In this document: in pieces, positions 34,668 through 42,787 of the stretch
How positions within the stretch are numbered: the stretch's first letter is position 1
Layout of the letters: each line of letters begins with the position of its first letter
Assembly (NCBI GenBank): GCA_963820495.1
Contig: CAWGAF010000001.1
Span: 124,001 to 188,000, forward strand
Origin: JBBIPA01 sp963820495
GTDB taxonomy: Bacteria > Chloroflexota > Dehalococcoidia > GIF9 > UBA5629
Length of the DNA: 64,000 nucleotides
Direction of reading: 5' to 3'
The notes under the pieces: generated by a model
Seen by the model: the letters and a program-made list of their open reading frames with translations, nothing else
Databases searched by the model: none
What the model was told of the DNA's origin: nothing
Position numbers and translations under genes: made by a program

Positions 34668-35927
34668 ATGAATAAAAAGTTTCTTTTCGTGGTACTGGCA
34701 ATCATGATGATAAGCGCCATAGTTTTGAGTGGTTGCGCTGCACAAGCACCAGCACCCTCAGCAACACCTTCACCGACACCTACACCTACTGCTGAGGCAA
34801 AAGTATTAAAAATTGGTGTTATTGACACATTAACCGGTCCTTCTTCTGATATTCTAAAGCTTGCAGCCGATGGAGCCACTCTAGCCAAAGAGTGGTTTAA
34901 TAACAAAGGTGGCATAACCATTAAGGGACAGAAATACTTGATTGACATCGATATCCAGGATAACAAAATGTCCGTTGATGGTGCCGTGGCTGCGGCTAAT
35001 AAACTAGTCAATGACCAGGGCATAAAGTTCATTAGCGGATCCTATCCGCCTTTCATTAGCAATGGGATAACTTCAGTGACTGAACCGGCTCATGTGCTTT
35101 ACGGTGACTTGTACAATTGTGGACAGAAAGAAGAATATGGGCCGCAGACACCATATAAATTCGTTACTTGTCTGGGTAGCCTTGAAGGCCAGAAATCTTC
35201 CATGATATTTCTTAAGGAGAAACACCCAGAGGTGAAAACTATTGCCTATGTTCTGGTAGATGATGGTCAAATTCGCGATAATGATCCAGTAGTTAGGGCG
35301 ACGGCTGAAAAGCTCGGTTTCACTATAGTAGGTGATATCGTTGGCTGGACTCTTGATACAGTTGACTTTACTCCGATAGCACAGAAGGCTGTAAGTCGCA
35401 ACGCTGACGCCATTATGACAGGAAACGGGAGCACAGACCAGAGTGGCTCTATTCTTAAGCTGGCACGGCAAATGGGCTACACTAAACCCATATTCCAATC
35501 CAACGTTAACCCTGCTGTGGATGTTCTCAAGATTGCTGGCAAAGAGGCAGCCACCAATTACTTCGCGAAAGGTATTAGTGCGGATACCCCAGATATGCCA
35601 CAGATAACCCAGGAGGCTGTAAAACTGGCGGTAGCCAAGTATGGACGTCTGGATATAGCACAGCTCTATGGGTTTAATGGAATGTACGTTCTGGTAAACG
35701 CCATAGAAAAGGCACAAAGCCTCGACCCCACCGAAGTCAGGGACTTCATGGCAAAAATGACCGATGTTGATACCGCATTCGGCCCCGGAAAAATGACAGG
35801 ACTTCAGACCTACGGGATTAATCACACTGTTGTTCACCCCATTCCAATTCAACTTCTGGAAAATGGTGAACTGAAGCCCGGCAGGTGGATGACAGTAGAT
35901 GAGTGTTCGATGGAAGGAAAATGGTAA
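34668..35927 (+). CDS. livK: branched-chain amino acid-type ABC transporter substrate-binding lipoprotein
   Basis: A 419-residue periplasmic-type binding protein, here a lipoprotein. The signal peptide ends in the lipobox LSGC with Cys23 as the lipid anchor. A proline/threonine-rich linker (ATPSPTPTPTAE) leads into the two-lobed binding domain (KIGVIDTLTGPSSD...). GGGAGG precedes the ATG. The substrate may be an amino acid or an aromatic/organic acid, since this family is broad in anaerobes. The 3' end lies in a 58-base tandem duplication that appears to have replaced the original C-terminus. Confidence 0.93.
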   Translation: MNKKFLFVVLAIMMISAIVLSGCAAQAPAPSATPSPTPTPTAEAKVLKIGVIDTLTGPSSDILKLAADGATLAKEWFNNKGGITIKGQKYLIDIDIQDNKMSVDGAVAAANKLVNDQGIKFISGSYPPFISNGITSVTEPAHVLYGDLYNCGQKEEYGPQTPYKFVTCLGSLEGQKSSMIFLKEKHPEVKTIAYVLVDDGQIRDNDPVVRATAEKLGFTIVGDIVGWTLDTVDFTPIAQKAVSRNADAIMTGNGSTDQSGSILKLARQMGYTKPIFQSNVNPAVDVLKIAGKEAATNYFAKGISADTPDMPQITQEAVKLAVAKYGRLDIAQLYGFNGMYVLVNAIEKAQSLDPTEVRDFMAKMTDVDTAFGPGKMTGLQTYGINHTVVHPIPIQLLENGELKPGRWMTVDECSMEGKW

Positions 35928-35973
35928 ACTGAAGCCCGGCAGGTGGATGACAGTAGAAGAGGTGTCGATAGAA
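35858..35973 (+). repeat. 58-base tandem duplication at the livK 3' end
   Basis: The stretch CTGAAGCCCGGCAGGTGGAT plus GACAGTAGA occurs at 35871 and again at 35929, 58 bases later, with flanking similarity on both sides (units about 35858-35915 and 35916-35973). Since 58 is not a multiple of three, the CDS enters the second copy out of frame and stops at TAA 35925. The second copy, read in its own frame, encodes ENGKLKPGRWMTVEEVSIE and a TAG, which looks like the ancestral C-terminus. Confidence 0.75.
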
Positions 35974-36013
35974 TAGATTTACAGCCCATGAGTTAGTCAT
36001 AGTTTTAGTCATA

Positions 36014-36042
36014 TTGCCTGCCCAGTTAGACTGGGCAGGCAA
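36014..36042 (+). promoter_or_regulatory. strong stem-loop between livK and livH
   Basis: TTGCCTGCCCAGT and ACTGGGCAGGCAA form a perfect 13-bp stem closed by a TAG loop, in the 145-base gap between the binding-protein gene and the permease genes. No T-run follows, so rather than a full terminator it probably protects the livK transcript end and lowers read-through into livHMGF, as in other binding-protein operons. Confidence 0.6.
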
Positions 36043-36072
36043 CTTAAACAACCTGTAAGGAAATTAAAGAAA

Positions 36073-36933
36073 ATGGATACAGCAGTTACGTGCGTGATAA
36101 ATGGACTAGTTCTATCAGCCATGTATATATTGGTAGCCCTGGGATTTGCCCTTTTACTGAGCATCATGGGTATTTTTAATTTCGCTCATGGCGCTATATA
36201 TATGATAGGCGGTTATGTCACCTATATATTTGCAGAGATGATGGGTTTAAATCAGTGGTTATCATTAGTACTAGCAGTACTACTTATTGGACTGTTTGGA
36301 TTATTCTTGGAGAGGTTCTGCTTTCGTCCTTTTACTGGAAAGATAAACAGTGTCATTGTTATGTCTATAGCCCTCATTTTTATATTTGAGACTGCTGTCA
36401 ATGTAACACTCGGTGGTGAAGTAAGGTCATTAAATTCCTTTGTCCCCACCATTATTAAGGCGGGAGCAGTGTCCATAAGTGCCGAAAGAGTTGTGGCTTT
36501 TGTTATTGGTGGTATTCTTTTGGCTGCAATGACCTTGTTCGTAGGTAAGACCAAAACAGGTCAACAAATGCTAGCCATTGCTCAAAACGCGGAGGGAGCT
36601 GCCCTGCAGGGGATTGATGTCAACCGTATTTCCGCAATTGCCTGTGTCATCGCTTGTAGCTTGGCAGCAGTATCAGGAGCGTTAATGGCATCTATATTGA
36701 GCCTGACTCCGTATATGGGAGACAATATGTTAGTAAAGGCGATCCAGGTGGTTATTCTAAGCGGGATTGGAAGTATTGGTGGTCTCCTTCCAGGCGGTAT
36801 AATAATTGGCTTTTTGAATGCCATTCTGCCCGTATTCACCAGCGCTGCCGTAGCCCAGGCAGTTGGGCTTGGCATCATCATTGGTATACTATTATTCAAG
36901 CCTAGAGGGCTTTTTGGCTATGAGCTGTTTTAA
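36073..36933 (+). CDS. livH: branched-chain-type ABC transporter permease LivH
   Basis: A 286-residue inner-membrane permease with about eight hydrophobic segments. Family marks: GFALLLSIMGIFNFAHGAIYMIGGY near the N-terminus, and the EAA-like loop GQQMLAIAQNAEGAALQGIDV. It pairs with LivM to form the channel of the importer. GTAAGGAAATTAAAGAAA precedes the ATG. It is followed by livM after 11 bases. Confidence 0.94.
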   Translation: MDTAVTCVINGLVLSAMYILVALGFALLLSIMGIFNFAHGAIYMIGGYVTYIFAEMMGLNQWLSLVLAVLLIGLFGLFLERFCFRPFTGKINSVIVMSIALIFIFETAVNVTLGGEVRSLNSFVPTIIKAGAVSISAERVVAFVIGGILLAAMTLFVGKTKTGQQMLAIAQNAEGAALQGIDVNRISAIACVIACSLAAVSGALMASILSLTPYMGDNMLVKAIQVVILSGIGSIGGLLPGGIIIGFLNAILPVFTSAAVAQAVGLGIIIGILLFKPRGLFGYELF

Positions 36934-36944
36934 GGTAGAAGAGG

Positions 36945-37925
36945 ATGTCTGTAGCGAATTTTTTAGCCCGCAAGAAATTGACTAAGCCCATAACCTATAT
37001 CGCTATAATCGTTATCCTATTTCTGCTGCCATTGTTCATGACGTCAACCTATTACCTCCACATTTTTATCATAACTTTCATATACATAATTGTTACCAGC
37101 AGCCTGCGGCTAATAGCCACTTCAGGACAAATATCCCTTGGTCATGCTGGCTTTATGAGCATCGGGGCTTATATGTCCGGCGTATTGGCAAAGCTGCTGG
37201 GCTGGACGCCCTGGCTCACCATGCCGTTAGGAGGCATAGTGACAATGGCCGTTGCTATTCTGGTAGGTTACCCCTTCACCAGGGCGAGGGTAACCTATTT
37301 TACTGTGGTAAGCCTCTTCTTTGGTATAGGGATATTGGCTATAAATCAGATATTGGAAAAATTCACCGGTGGTTACTCCGGTATCGCTGGTATCCCATCT
37401 TTGTTTGGTACCTCTAAGGTGCCTTATTATTATTTCTTCCTGGCATTGACCTCGTTAAGCCTCTTAATTCTATATAGGTTTGAGTTTTGCCGCGTCGGCT
37501 TGACTTTTAAGGCGATTTCACAATCATATTCGGTAGCTTCAAGCGTTGGTATAAATGAGGCCGGACAGAGAGTGCTTGCCTTAGCTATAGGATGTTTCTT
37601 TGTAGGTATAGCCGGTGCTGGCTATGCCCATTACAATTTACTACTGGGACATGAAACTTTTAGCCTGCTAGCGAGTATTAATTTGATAGTGTATATGCTG
37701 GTAGGCGGTTTAGGGAGCTTTGCTGGGCCTATTATCGGCACTGCTGTTCTAATCATCATTCCCGAGCTTTTCCGGAACTTAAAGGACTATGTTCCGTTCA
37801 TTTTTAGTGCTATATTGCTAATCGTGCTCTTTCTAATGCCCCAAGGGCTCGCTGGTTTACCAGAACAAATCAGGTCATCAATAGCAAAACGACGCCAAAG
37901 AAAGGCTGTCACACATGCTTCTTGA
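36945..37925 (+). CDS. livM: branched-chain-type ABC transporter permease LivM
   Basis: A 326-residue polytopic permease. Typical elements are TSGQISLGHAGFMSIGAYMSG, GYSGIAGIPSLFG and the EAA-like loop GLTFKAISQSYSVASSVGIN. A charged C-terminus (IRSSIAKRRQRKA) faces the cytoplasm. It overlaps livG by 11 bases in another frame, so translation is coupled. Confidence 0.94.
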   Translation: MSVANFLARKKLTKPITYIAIIVILFLLPLFMTSTYYLHIFIITFIYIIVTSSLRLIATSGQISLGHAGFMSIGAYMSGVLAKLLGWTPWLTMPLGGIVTMAVAILVGYPFTRARVTYFTVVSLFFGIGILAINQILEKFTGGYSGIAGIPSLFGTSKVPYYYFFLALTSLSLLILYRFEFCRVGLTFKAISQSYSVASSVGINEAGQRVLALAIGCFFVGIAGAGYAHYNLLLGHETFSLLASINLIVYMLVGGLGSFAGPIIGTAVLIIIPELFRNLKDYVPFIFSAILLIVLFLMPQGLAGLPEQIRSSIAKRRQRKAVTHAS

Positions 37926-38676
37926 AATTAGCAATTTAACTAAGAATTTTGGCGGCTTGGCTGCGATTAGCCAGCTTGATATGTATGTCAAAGAAGGGGA
38001 GATAGTAGGCTTAATTGGTCCCAATGGTGCTGGTAAATCTACCCTGTTTAATTTGATAACTGGGGTTCACTCGACTACAAGTGGAAAGGTAATGTTTAAT
38101 AAAAAAGATATAACTGGTAAAGCCCCACACATGGTTGCCAAACTGGGAATAGGCAGGACTTTTCAATTGACCCCTCTTTTTGCTGATTTCACTACGCTGG
38201 AAAATGTGTTGGCGTCATTTTATCTACATCCGAAATCGACTTTATGGGATGCTTTTTTTAATACACCTGTATACCGCCGCAACGAGAAGTATTGTCTGGA
38301 GCAGTCTCTGGAAATCTTGCAAATGGTGGGGCTAGATATAGCAAAAAATGAGCTGGCCAAGAACCTACCTCACGGTTATCAAAAAATGCTAGGTGTCGCT
38401 AGAGCCCTGGCTGTAAAACCAAAATTGCTCCTTCTGGACGAACCTATAGCGGGAATGAACCGGGAAGAAGTTACTTTTGCCATGAAAGCTATCGAGAAAA
38501 TACGACAACAGGGTATAACTATACTTCTGGTTGATCACAACATGCGGATCATGGGGTTATGTGATAGGGTCATAGTCATTAATTTTGGAAAAAAAATTGC
38601 TGAGGGCTCGCCTGATGAAATAAGAATGAACACAGAAGTAGTAAGGGCTTATTTGGGTACTGAATATGTTACTTAG
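37915..38676 (+). CDS. livG: branched-chain-type ABC transporter ATPase LivG
   Basis: A 253-residue ABC ATPase. Walker A GPNGAGKSTLFNLITG (about residue 41), Q-loop IGRTFQLTPLF, Walker B LLLLDEPIAGMN and switch histidine ILLVDHNM are present. The expected LSGGQ signature is diverged to NLPHGYQKML, which is the usual form in LivG proteins. It overlaps both its neighbours by 11 bases. Confidence 0.94.
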   Translation: MLLEISNLTKNFGGLAAISQLDMYVKEGEIVGLIGPNGAGKSTLFNLITGVHSTTSGKVMFNKKDITGKAPHMVAKLGIGRTFQLTPLFADFTTLENVLASFYLHPKSTLWDAFFNTPVYRRNEKYCLEQSLEILQMVGLDIAKNELAKNLPHGYQKMLGVARALAVKPKLLLLDEPIAGMNREEVTFAMKAIEKIRQQGITILLVDHNMRIMGLCDRVIVINFGKKIAEGSPDEIRMNTEVVRAYLGTEYVT

Positions 38677-39373
38677 GCTAAAAAACTTAACAGTTCACTA
38701 TGGAAAAGCCTTGGCGGTAGACAGTGTCTCGCTGGAAGTTGCCGAGGGCTCTATAGTTAGCCTTATCGGTGCCAATGGAGCAGGTAAGAGTACCATCTTA
38801 AGAGCTATATCAGGGTTGACTCCAATAACATCAGGAGAGATATGGTTTTCAGATGTAAGGATAGACGGTATGCGAATTCCAGAAATTGTAAAACTTGGCC
38901 TGGTCCAAATCCCCGAAGGTCGCCAGCTTTTCCCCTATCTTACTGTTTTGAGTAATCTCAAACTTGGTGCCAGCTTGCGCAAGGATAATATTGAAATAAA
39001 AAAGGATTTAGATGAGATTTTTGAGCACTTTCCCATATTATGGGAGAGACGCGATCAAAAAGCCGGGACTTTGAGTGGTGGTGAACAGCAAATGTTAGCT
39101 ATTGGTCGGGGACTAATGGCTAAACCGAAGTTGCTGATGATGGATGAGCCCTCCCTGGGATTGGCCCCTAAAATGGTTGATGAATTGGTTCCTGTGACCA
39201 ATAACATTAATCGAAGGGGCGTCAGTATTCTTCTAGTAGAACAAAATATTCCCTTAGCCCTAACGGTCGCTAGCAGAGGTTATGCCTTGCAGGTTGGCAG
39301 GATCGTCGTGGAAGGTGATATCGAGAAATTTAAAACTAGTGACGTAATCAAAAAAGCATACCTAGGGGAATAA
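38666..39373 (+). CDS. livF: branched-chain-type ABC transporter ATPase LivF
   Basis: A 235-residue ABC ATPase. Walker A GANGAGKSTILRAISG, Q-loop LVQIPEGRQLFPYLT, signature TLSGGEQQMLAIGRGLM, Walker B LLMMDEPSLGLAP and switch region ILLVEQNI are all intact. With livG it forms the ATPase pair, completing a five-gene importer. Last gene of the operon. Confidence 0.95.
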   Translation: MLLRLKNLTVHYGKALAVDSVSLEVAEGSIVSLIGANGAGKSTILRAISGLTPITSGEIWFSDVRIDGMRIPEIVKLGLVQIPEGRQLFPYLTVLSNLKLGASLRKDNIEIKKDLDEIFEHFPILWERRDQKAGTLSGGEQQMLAIGRGLMAKPKLLMMDEPSLGLAPKMVDELVPVTNNINRRGVSILLVEQNIPLALTVASRGYALQVGRIVVEGDIEKFKTSDVIKKAYLGE

Positions 39374-39779
39374 ATAACGTTAACTTAGCAAATAGCAGAG
39401 TGATACTGATGTTGGAAGATAGCACTATCTATACTTAGCATCATCTGGTATTATCACTAAATGTGATTATATTAATACGGCAGTAAATTCCTTCACAGAG
39501 GACTTCCTGTAAGCTTATATTGGGAATCATATTTTACCACTTCTACTACCTTTATCGAGTATATAAGCCCGTATATAAACACTGCTGATACTTAGCAAAA
39601 TGGTATGCGTTTACCTTTGGATACACAGAGCAAAGCCATATACAGAGCCCACTAAAATTGCGCAGGGGCATATGACATTGTAGAAAGAAAATTGAGTACA
39701 TCATCCAACGAAATACTTCGTTTGATTGTGCTATTTGGCTCATTACGACATATGATACGATAGCGAATTCAGTTACCAA
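39374..39779. other. intergenic region after livF
   Basis: A 406-base AT-rich spacer before the MFS gene. A nested inverted repeat is seen near 39400-39462: AGTGATA (39401-39407) with TATCACT in the right arm, and an inner AGATAG-CA-CTATCT stem. It may terminate the liv operon, but no T-run follows. The MFS gene has no clear ribosome site. Nothing else recognisable. Confidence 0.4.
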
Positions 39780-41177
39780 ATGAATATGAAACACACGTCA
39801 GAAAAAATCTTGGCTCTATTTGTGGTAGCTATGGGTTCTTTCCTCACACCGTTCATGGTTGCTGCTATCAACATCGCCTTGCCTCAAATAGGGATTGAAT
39901 TCACTATGGATGCAATATCACTTGGTTGGGTAGTTACTGCATATCTCTTAGCATCAGTTATCTTTGTCGTCCCATTTGGCCGTATTGCAGATATGTACGG
40001 TATGAAGAAGATTTATATGTGGGGAGTTATTGCTTTCACAGCACCGTCACTGCTTATAATGGGAGCAAACTCCGGTACGATGTTGATTGCTTTGCGTTTT
40101 TTACAAGGTGCAGGAGGAGCTCTGATCTTCAGCACTGGACCTGCTATGGTGACTTCAATATTCCCCAGTAGTGAGAGAGGTAAAGCTTTAGGCTTTATTA
40201 TGGCTTCAATGTATTTAGGACTTTCTTTGGGACCGTTTTTGGGCGGATTGTTAACACAGTACTTCGGTTGGAGAAGCATTTTTATGGTTTGTATTGTCAT
40301 AGGCTTACTGACCATCGTTCTAATTTTGTGGAAACTGAAGGGCGAATGGGCTGGAGCGAAAGGTGAGAAATTCGATATTGTTGGCTCCGTTATTTATTGC
40401 CTGATGCTGATCGCTATAGTCTACGGTTCTACCCACTTGCCAGGCCCACTTGGTATCGTATTGATTGTGATAGGACTTATAGGGATGGTGGCATTTATTA
40501 TCTGGGAAATGAGAATAGTAAACCCTATTTTGGAGATAACCCTTTTTAGAGAGAACAGAACCTTTGCCTTCTCTTCCCTGGCAGCATTGATAAACTATGG
40601 AGCTACATGGTCTGTGGGCTTTTTGCTAAGCCTTTACCTGCAATATATTAAAGGACTAAGTCCTCAGTACGCCGGCTTTGTTCTGGTCTCACAGCCTATT
40701 ATCCAAGCTTTATTTTCACCTCTTGCTGGAAGGATGTCTGACAAGATTCAACCGCGTTTTGTTGCCTCAGCGGGGATGGCATTTACCGTAGTAGGGCTTG
40801 TACTATTTGTTTTCCTGGACAAGGAAACGGCTATACTACAGATAATAGCTAGTCTGATTTTGCTTGGTTTTGGCTTTGCCCTTTTCGTATCTCCGAATAC
40901 TCATGCGGTGATGAGTTCGGTAGACAAAAGGTCTTATGGGATGGCTGCAGCAGTTGTGGCAACAATGCGACAGCTCGGCATACTCGGTAGCATGGGCATT
41001 GTAATGTTATTTTTCACTCTATATATAGGTAACGCCCAGATTACGCCAGAATATCACGGGGCGTTTTTGCATAGCGTCCACATGATATTCATCATCTCCG
41101 CTGTGCTTTGTTTTGCTGGTATCTTTGCCTCACTGGCTAGAGGCAATGTGCATGAGTCGAAAGTGCAGAGTTATTGA
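39780..41177 (+). CDS. MFS drug exporter (DHA2-like)
   Basis: A 465-residue major facilitator transporter, probably with 14 membrane segments (DHA2/QacA-EmrB type). Motif A is FGRIADMYGMKKIY, motif C-like GPAMVTSIFPSSERGKALG and GLSLGPFLGGLLTQYFGWRSIF. It starts at ATG 39780; a second in-frame ATG lies two codons later. It likely expels a toxic or waste compound with proton influx. Transcribed alone, convergent with the SDR gene. Confidence 0.9.
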   Translation: MNMKHTSEKILALFVVAMGSFLTPFMVAAINIALPQIGIEFTMDAISLGWVVTAYLLASVIFVVPFGRIADMYGMKKIYMWGVIAFTAPSLLIMGANSGTMLIALRFLQGAGGALIFSTGPAMVTSIFPSSERGKALGFIMASMYLGLSLGPFLGGLLTQYFGWRSIFMVCIVIGLLTIVLILWKLKGEWAGAKGEKFDIVGSVIYCLMLIAIVYGSTHLPGPLGIVLIVIGLIGMVAFIIWEMRIVNPILEITLFRENRTFAFSSLAALINYGATWSVGFLLSLYLQYIKGLSPQYAGFVLVSQPIIQALFSPLAGRMSDKIQPRFVASAGMAFTVVGLVLFVFLDKETAILQIIASLILLGFGFALFVSPNTHAVMSSVDKRSYGMAAAVVATMRQLGILGSMGIVMLFFTLYIGNAQITPEYHGAFLHSVHMIFIISAVLCFAGIFASLARGNVHESKVQSY

Positions 41178-41614
41178 TCTATTTACAATCTTGCCAGCAA
41201 TATTACCTAGAAGTTCGGTGCTGGAGGTACTCAACCCACTTATCCAAATAAGAGCAATTATCGCGGACAGAATAGCACACAGCCAGTCAGCATACCGAGC
41301 GCCATGCGTCCATATCCATGCCCATATTGGCATGTTCTGATTACTTCTAGCAATACCGTCTCCCAAAGCTCATTTAGAATACTATCCCTGTATAGACTGT
41401 AAAAGCTGCCTAAGAGGTATGGAACGAATACAAAAGCATAATATTGACACTCAAATCGGCATAGGTAACTTATTCCTCAACTTAAAATACATCCTTTCAC
41501 TAAGGGGACATAACTTAGGAAGTCTATAAATACAATTGGTTTTTCCCCTCAATTCGCATACCCGGCACTAAAAGGTAACTCTATCTCGTCTAAGAAGACA
41601 TGCTTTCATGAATT
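41178..41614. other. intergenic region between convergent genes
   Basis: A 437-base spacer between the MFS and SDR genes. A minus-strand frame at 41130-41366 codes a hydrophobic peptide (WLCAILSAIIALIWISGL) but overlaps the MFS gene end and has no ribosome site, so I do not call it. No hairpin with a T-run, RNA gene or repeat seen. Confidence 0.5.
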
Positions 41615-42394
41615 TTACCAGGCTATGTAGCCTCCGTCGATTATGAGTTCACTGCCGGTGACAAACTTTGATTCATCCGACGCCAGGTAAAGCACACCGA
41701 AGGCTACATCATTCGGTTCGCCGAAGTGACCTAAAGGTATGTGACTGAGGATTTGTTTGTTAAATTCATCCGGACTTCCAGTAAATCTCTTACTTACTTC
41801 TTCCAATAATGGTGTCCATATCCAACCTGGATGGATCGAGTTGACCCTTATTTTGTCCGCAGCATAACAAATGGCGTCTGATTTTGTCATCAGTCGTACG
41901 GCACCTTTGGCAGCATGATAAAGATAGGGTGGAGGGTTATCTATGCCTCCAACAATGCCATATATCGATGATATGTTAATAATGCTTCCGCCTCCACACT
42001 TCTTCATATAAGGAATAACATGCTTGGAGCAAAGAAACACTCCCTTGGCATCAATATTTAGAGCGTGATCCCAATCAGCTTCACTTATCTCATGGGTAGC
42101 CTTGATTACGCCAGTAATCCCAGCATTATTAACAAGGATATCTATTTTGTGAAAATCCTTATATACCGCAGATATACACTGTCTTACCTCATTTTCTTTG
42201 GTCACGTCAAGGTGATAGTGCTCAGCTATACCTCCACTGTTTTTTATTTCGGAGGTTACCTCTAAACCCTTGTCATCTAGGATATCGGTGACAGCTACCT
42301 TGGCTCCCTCCTTTGCGAGAAGCAAACAGGTTGCTCTACCCAATCCCTTAGCACCACCAGTTACAATGGCTACTTTTTCTTCTACTCTGCCCAT
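41615..42394 (-). CDS. short-chain dehydrogenase/reductase
   Basis: A 259-residue classical SDR. NAD(P)-binding TGGAKGLGRATC near the N-terminus with acidic D at the end of strand two (VAVTDI) favours NAD. NNAG, catalytic Ser in IINISSIYG, and YHAAK (Tyr-x-x-x-Lys) are intact, with IHPGWIWTPL after. It interconverts an alcohol and a ketone, perhaps a 3-hydroxyacyl-CoA or an alicyclic intermediate. A GGAG-type ribosome site lies before the ATG. It is the last gene downstream of the MoaD/molybdenum hydroxylase genes. Confidence 0.92.
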   Translation of the reverse strand: MGRVEEKVAIVTGGAKGLGRATCLLLAKEGAKVAVTDILDDKGLEVTSEIKNSGGIAEHYHLDVTKENEVRQCISAVYKDFHKIDILVNNAGITGVIKATHEISEADWDHALNIDAKGVFLCSKHVIPYMKKCGGGSIINISSIYGIVGGIDNPPPYLYHAAKGAVRLMTKSDAICYAADKIRVNSIHPGWIWTPLLEEVSKRFTGSPDEFNKQILSHIPLGHFGEPNDVAFGVLYLASDESKFVTGSELIIDGGYIAW

Positions 42395-42407
42395 ATTAAT
42401 TCTCCTT

Positions 42408-42680
42408 TCATCCTCCAGTGATCAGCACTGCTATAATAATTTTATCGTTGTCTTTTACTGGCTTAGCCATGTCCACTTTATGAGTACTTTCAGCGTTAAC
42501 GTACACAAAAACACTTCTGCGCAATTGCCGACGCTCATCAAACATCCATTTCTCAACATCGGGAAACTGCCTGATTAAGTCATCGAGGCATTCACCAACT
42601 GTACTGCCATCAACCTCGACCGAATCTTGGTTGATATATTGCTGCATTACGGGATCAAATATACTTACAGTTACGCTCAT
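42408..42680 (-). CDS. MoaD/ThiS-like sulfur carrier protein
   Basis: A 90-residue ubiquitin-fold protein ending in ITGG, the Gly-Gly tail that is adenylated and thiocarboxylated in sulfur carriers. Beta-grasp elements are MSVTVSIFDP, VDGSTVGECLDDLIRQFPD and KPVKDNDKIIIAVL. ATG 42680 with AAGGGG just before it is chosen over the longer frame start at 42749. Lying between the SDR gene and the molybdenum hydroxylase genes on the same strand, it may deliver sulfur for the molybdopterin or for the sulfido ligand of that enzyme. Confidence 0.82.
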   Translation of the reverse strand: MSVTVSIFDPVMQQYINQDSVEVDGSTVGECLDDLIRQFPDVEKWMFDERRQLRRSVFVYVNAESTHKVDMAKPVKDNDKIIIAVLITGG

Positions 42681-42787
42681 TTTCCCCTTAAGTAGTATAA
42701 AGAGCACTTCGGCAACTAGCCAAGGAGTTAGATCGCAGAGCAGCCGCATCTGAAATGGCTCTGCTGGCTGTTTTCCCGCTATCTATA

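Noticed and set aside
35073..35852. 259-codon antisense ORF within livK
   Set aside because: It lies wholly antisense to a well-conserved gene, has no ribosome site and its content is rich in histidine and tyrosine as expected of a shadow frame.
41130..41366. 78-residue hydrophobic minus-strand ORF
   Set aside because: It overlaps the end of the MFS gene, has no ribosome site, and is likely a shadow of AT-rich sequence.
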